A program made the position numbers and the translations under genes. Below are positions 18,785-22,204 of a stretch of DNA of 22,204 nucleotides, one piece after another; the stretch's first letter is position 1; each line of letters starts with the position of its first letter. The notes below the pieces were generated by a model. The model searched no databases and was not told the DNA's origin. It saw nothing but the letters and a program-made list of their open reading frames with translations. Location of the stretch: positions 80,400 through 102,603 of the forward strand of contig NW_014577965.1 in assembly GCF_000485595.1 (NCBI RefSeq), read 5' to 3'. Source of the stretch: Priapulus caudatus. Its lineage: Eukaryota > Priapulida > Priapulimorpha > Priapulimorphida > Priapulidae.

Positions 18785-19226
18785 GAAGATAGTATAGATA
18801 GATAGAATAGATAGAATAGATGATAGATAGATAGATAGATAGGATAGTATAGATAGATGATAGATAGATAGATAGATAGAAGATAGAGTAGATAAGATAG
18901 ATAGAGATAGATAAGATACGATACGATAAAGATAGATAGATAGATAGATAAGTGTTAGATAGATAGATAGATAAATAGATACGATAGATAGAGTATAGAT
19001 AGGCGATAGATAGATAGATAGATAATTAGATAAACAGATAGATAGTAGATAATAGACTAGAATAGATAGATAGATAGATGTAGATAGATAGATAGGATAG
19101 ATAGAAGATAGATAGGATAGATAGATAGATAGATAGACATACAGATAGATAGGATAGATAGATAGACACGATAGCTAGATACGATAGATAGAATAGATAG
19201 GATAGGAGATAGATAGATAGATAGTA
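17868..19226 (+). repeat. GATA tetranucleotide array, about 1.36 kb
   Basis: Predominantly GATA/TAGA repeats with frequent one- or two-base shifts, a GGAT-type sub-block at about 18230-18275 and a TA run at about 18757-18782. Minus-strand frames rich in tyrosine, leucine and serine are artefacts of TATC. It could be a GATA satellite like those found in many animals. The irregular interruptions may be natural degeneration or sequencing error. Confidence 0.95.
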
Positions 19227-19704
19227 TACCCTTTGACTGTCAATTGACCACAATCAGACTAATCTCTAAGTAGCCGTTTTGATTAAAATGATTCCAGGTG
19301 TGACAGATGACTGCGGCCAAATTGTGACCATCGCAGGGCGTGCGAGATGGCCATGGGCCAGGCAGGTTGGGCCAACCTCAGACGCCATTTGTAAGGAGTT
19401 TACAACGCTCATCTGTATATTGAAATAACTGAAAACGAAGAATTCCAAGCAGAATAGTTTGAAACACAATGATGTCAATAAACCTCAATCATCAATTTGA
19501 GGTCTAATTCAGTCAACTTGTTTCATAGGTTCCTATTCCTCGATTTGATCAATATAACCAGATCATGTATCGGCCTACATCATCACAATTAGCAATTCTC
19601 GATAACTATTAACTCGGCACCGTTACAACGATGGTGTATAGCCTCAGCCTCTACCCCTACCTGCGCCGCTGTATTCTCTTGCTCTCTATCCCTCCCGACC
19701 GCTC
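19227..19704. other. Unique island between GATA and TATC tracts
   Basis: About 470 bp of normal complexity. It has a near-palindromic GGTTGGGCCAACC near 19366, an AATAAA at 19477-19482 on the plus strand, followed at once by a small hairpin with arms CCTCAA (19483-19488) and TTGAGG (19497-19502). A 70-residue minus-strand frame covers part of it (19266-19478), but I recognise nothing in it. It might be an unclassified short retroelement. Confidence 0.4.
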
Positions 19705-19866
19705 TTCAATCTTCTATCTATCTATCTATCTATGCTATACTATCTAATCTATCTAATACTAGTCCTATCTTCTATACTATCTATCTTCTATCTATTTAAT
19801 CTAATCTTCTATGCTATCTACTTATAGCTATCTATCTCTATCTATCTAATCTAATCTATCTCAATC
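19705..19866. repeat. TATC tract, inverted relative to the GATA array
   Basis: CTATCTATCTAT with frequent AATC and ACTA interruptions. It is the same repeat as 17868-19226 on the opposite strand, so the two flank the island as inverted repeats. Confidence 0.9.
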
Positions 19867-20130
19867 TCCTCTCGTCTCGTCATGTCTTCCGATCGGCTCT
19901 ATCGTGGGCGTCGCTTCTCTCAGTCGGGGGCACGTCTTCGTCTGCCGAAGACCTGGTCGCCGCTCGTGCGCAGAGGTGCTTTCACTCTGATCTCAACTCT
20001 TTCTCTCTCATCGAAATCACGTCTCATAATCATATCGATCTACATCACATCCTCACTTCTCTCTCTCTCTCATCTCTCCTCACTCGGCCGGAGCACTCTC
20101 TCTCTCTCTCTGCTCTTCATGGAATCTCTA
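19867..20130. repeat. CT-rich transition zone
   Basis: Interspersed CTCTCT and TCTCTC runs (clearest at about 20056-20072 and 20096-20110) separated by more complex sequence. There is no clear unit. Confidence 0.55.
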
Positions 20131-20780
20131 GCGGCGAATACTCGTGTGGACCGACGGGGTCCCTGCCCTCAGTGTGGCCGGCTGCCGGTGCTTCAGCCAA
20201 CGATGGATCCTCACGGCCAGCTAGCTGCCTTCGGCCGGCGGGTCGCGAGGCAGCGCTTGTCAGCCGCCGTAGGGAGACCCATCTGCCGGGCTCGCCAGCA
20301 GACCAAAGAGACGTGCGCCTGTTCACCGACTTTCATAAATGCACGTCCACGCGTGCTTCAGACTACCTAGCACTTTCTGTCGTGGTGTCGGGCCGCACGA
20401 TCGACATTCACACCGCAGAAGGGGACGTGGCCCCGAAGGTATGTGAAGCTTCCAAGTGGATTCACCCCAGCCGCCCCCGCGATCTTTCGCAAAAAAAAAC
20501 ACTGTGTTGGCAAATTAATTTCCAAAATGGTATATGTGGTAGTTCAAATGTATGTCCATATCGGACTTTCTGTGAGAGCGCGCCGTAATCTTTGAAGTTG
20601 CAGAATGTTCGAATACCAGGTCATCAGAGACGCTACATGTATACTGGTCGCCAAGAGCACAGTTTTGCCCGATAAGATTCGGAAGCGTACACAGCCGATC
20701 AGCTATCGCAGGCTGCCCTAAGCAGAAGTCAGCTGACTTTGAATGATAAGAGACTCAGTTTGCTAGGCCGAGGCCCGCGT
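20131..20780. other. GC-rich anonymous DNA, weak ORFs only
   Basis: Open frames of 60-160 residues exist on both strands (for example plus 19882-20370 and 20172-20588), but they overlap each other and show no recognised domain. A CPQC pair occurs in one frame without a second pair, so no zinc-finger call is made. Confidence 0.4.
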
Positions 20781-20786
20781 CCTCGC

Positions 20787-20794
20787 TATAAATA
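20787..20794 (+). promoter_or_regulatory. Candidate TATA box
   Basis: TATAAATA in a GC-rich local context (CTCGCTATAAATACACTCG). A pyrimidine-rich TTTCAAGG lies about 30-35 bp downstream, where a start site would be expected. The rest of the small candidate transcription unit (a GC-rich stretch, then AATAAA at 21432) is described separately. A chance match is possible. Confidence 0.25.
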
Positions 20795-20904
20795 CACTCG
20801 TCGAAATATTCGCCACATTTCAAGGTCAAACGCTGCTAATTGACCTGCAGCTGGGGCTGAACCTCTCTACACGTCAGGAAATTAATCGATGTCTTTTCTA
20901 ACGC

Positions 20905-21424
20905 CTAATACCCCGATAACAACACACATTCCGCGGCGCGAAAGACGCGCATCCATTCATCCTGCATCACGCACAAACGGCCGTTGGTTCTTTCTCTCTG
21001 TAAAGGCGGTCTGTCTGGCCGATGTCGACAGCAAGCGCCCAACGTTGCGGTCGATCGTGACAGGTTGACGGGATGGGGCGCCACCTCGCGCTCTCCCTGG
21101 TCGACAGTCATGTCCGCGCGGCCGCAGCGTACAATCTTGCTACCGGACCGCGTCTGTCGTCGACACTAAGATCGACGCAGGTATTCATACCGCCGAGCGC
21201 CCGTCGTCTGCCCGCTCAGCTCCGAGACTGATGACATGCTGCGCAGCCCGGTCGCGTCGCCGCACGACGGGCAGCCACCTGCTGCCGCGACTCCGATGCC
21301 TCCAGCGCGCTCAACGAAACTCGTCGGGACTCTTCTCACCGCCAGGACGCCACAACCGACCGGCAGCAGCGCGTGTCCGGCAGACAGGTCACGTGCACCT
21401 ACACGGTCGGTCGCGTCGAAGTAA
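20905..21424 (+). other. GC-rich region with short ORFs downstream of the TATA candidate
   Basis: Plus-strand frames of about 60-90 residues (20984-21169, 21231-21512, 21236-21424) are arginine, alanine and proline rich, consistent with GC-rich sequence read by chance. I recognise no domain and see no strong splice pair. I list it only because it lies between a TATA candidate and a poly(A) signal. Confidence 0.2.
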
Positions 21425-21431
21425 CGTGGAC

Positions 21432-21437
21432 AATAAA
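21432..21437 (+). terminator. Candidate polyadenylation signal
   Basis: AATAAA, with a second AATAAA at about 21467-21472. Together with the TATA candidate at 20787 it would delimit a unit of about 0.65 kb. No GT-rich downstream element is obvious. Confidence 0.2.
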
Positions 21438-21512
21438 TCCGGACTCGCTATTGCGTTGGGGAAAAGCAATAAAGTAAGGAGAGGAGCAAGCTACAACGAT
21501 GACGATGGGTAA

Positions 21513-22204
21513 TTTGATGGCTGATGATCGAGATGAACGACGGTTATTATTGATCATTATTATGATCGTACCGTACTACTATGTACTAAGTACCCACGGC
21601 CGCAGCAATCAGCTAATCGCCACAGACAGTTGTTCGAGAATGATTGCGGATTAGAAAAATCGAGTGAAATTATTGTATGTTTTTGTTGGCGCCGTGGTTC
21701 GTGTGGCCGTTCTGTCCATAAGAAATATATAGAGACACTAGTGCTACCTATATATTCTTTCTAATTGGTTCTATCCAATCTCCGCAGCCGTCGTAATTTG
21801 CTACTAGTGAGCAGCTTCTCTGGCGTACTCATGCAAAAGAGTAAGATCAAGGTCAATGATGAGATTAATAGAGATGCGATGGAGGTCGTTCGTCGGCGCG
21901 TAGATGAATACTAATTAAGTTGGATTCATAATATTACGATACTACGGCGTGCATTCATTATTGATAGTGCGTGGCCCACTAATATAAGACGCCCCTCTGA
22001 TGCAATGTAATTACAACAAAAATCTAGCGATGGCGACGTCAGAGAATTTTACGAGCAATTAAATGTTGACAAACCGGATTCCTATAAGTTTGGCCATCGC
22101 ATCGCGGTAGCATTTCTCCTAGCATAAGTAGATAGAAAGTGCACAGTCAGCTAATCAGTCGGCTGCCTGTCGTGTAATTAATTGACATAAATGACGATAA
22201 ACAT
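21513..22204. other. AT-rich intergenic DNA
   Basis: Non-repetitive, AT-rich sequence to the end of the window. I see no gene, RNA, transposon end or array in it. Confidence 0.5.

Noticed and set aside
19026-19253. 75-codon tyrosine, leucine and serine rich minus-strand frame
   Set aside because: A translation of TATC repeat.
20131-20370. Zinc-finger-like protein suggested by CPQC
   Set aside because: Only one CxxC pair is present, there is no spaced second pair, and overlapping frames on both strands suggest chance in GC-rich DNA.

Overview
The window looks like accessory, repeat-rich nuclear DNA of an invertebrate animal. The reasons are two EGF-like exons with phase-1 introns and good splice sites, a LINE-type retrotransposon, a hAT-like MITE, and a very high load of CA/GT, GA/CT, TCC/GGA, GTGC and GATA simple repeats. 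I cannot name the species or phylum. The assembly contains a 25-base gap (10080-10104), and the few kilobases before it look insertion-rich, so long-read error is a recurring concern.

Layout, left part (1-10079): alternating polypyrimidine and polypurine minisatellites and microsatellites, plus two non-coding modules that each occur twice in opposite orientation. Module A is at 2091-2374 and, reverse-complemented, at 6153-6343. Module B is at 2821-4729 and, reverse-complemented, at 6610-8663. The order is A-B-spacer-A'-B', so this is not a simple palindrome. A minisatellite of about 200-215 bp (8664-10079, seven copies) adjoins the right B copy. One more copy in the same orientation (2665-2820) adjoins the left B copy.

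Middle part (10105-15600): mostly anonymous and GTGC-rich DNA, then a 59/69-bp higher-order tandem array (13030-13726) that directly abuts and interrupts an EGF-like exon on the minus strand (13727-13815). A second, intact EGF exon lies upstream in the gene (14475-14606). An independent palindromic MITE with an 8-bp target-site duplication sits at 14999-15507.

Right part (15600-22204): a 5'-truncated, RNase H-bearing non-LTR retrotransposon on the minus strand (15820-17740) with one frameshift and one stop. It is followed by CA and TA microsatellites, a GATA array of about 1.36 kb, a 0.47-kb unique island, an inverted TATC tract, a CT-rich tract, and GC-rich DNA with a possible TATA box but no recognisable protein.

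The only convincing host coding sequence is the pair of EGF exons, probably from one extracellular or membrane protein transcribed leftwards. Everything else recognised is mobile or repetitive. I found no RNA genes, CRISPR arrays or bacterial-type operons.
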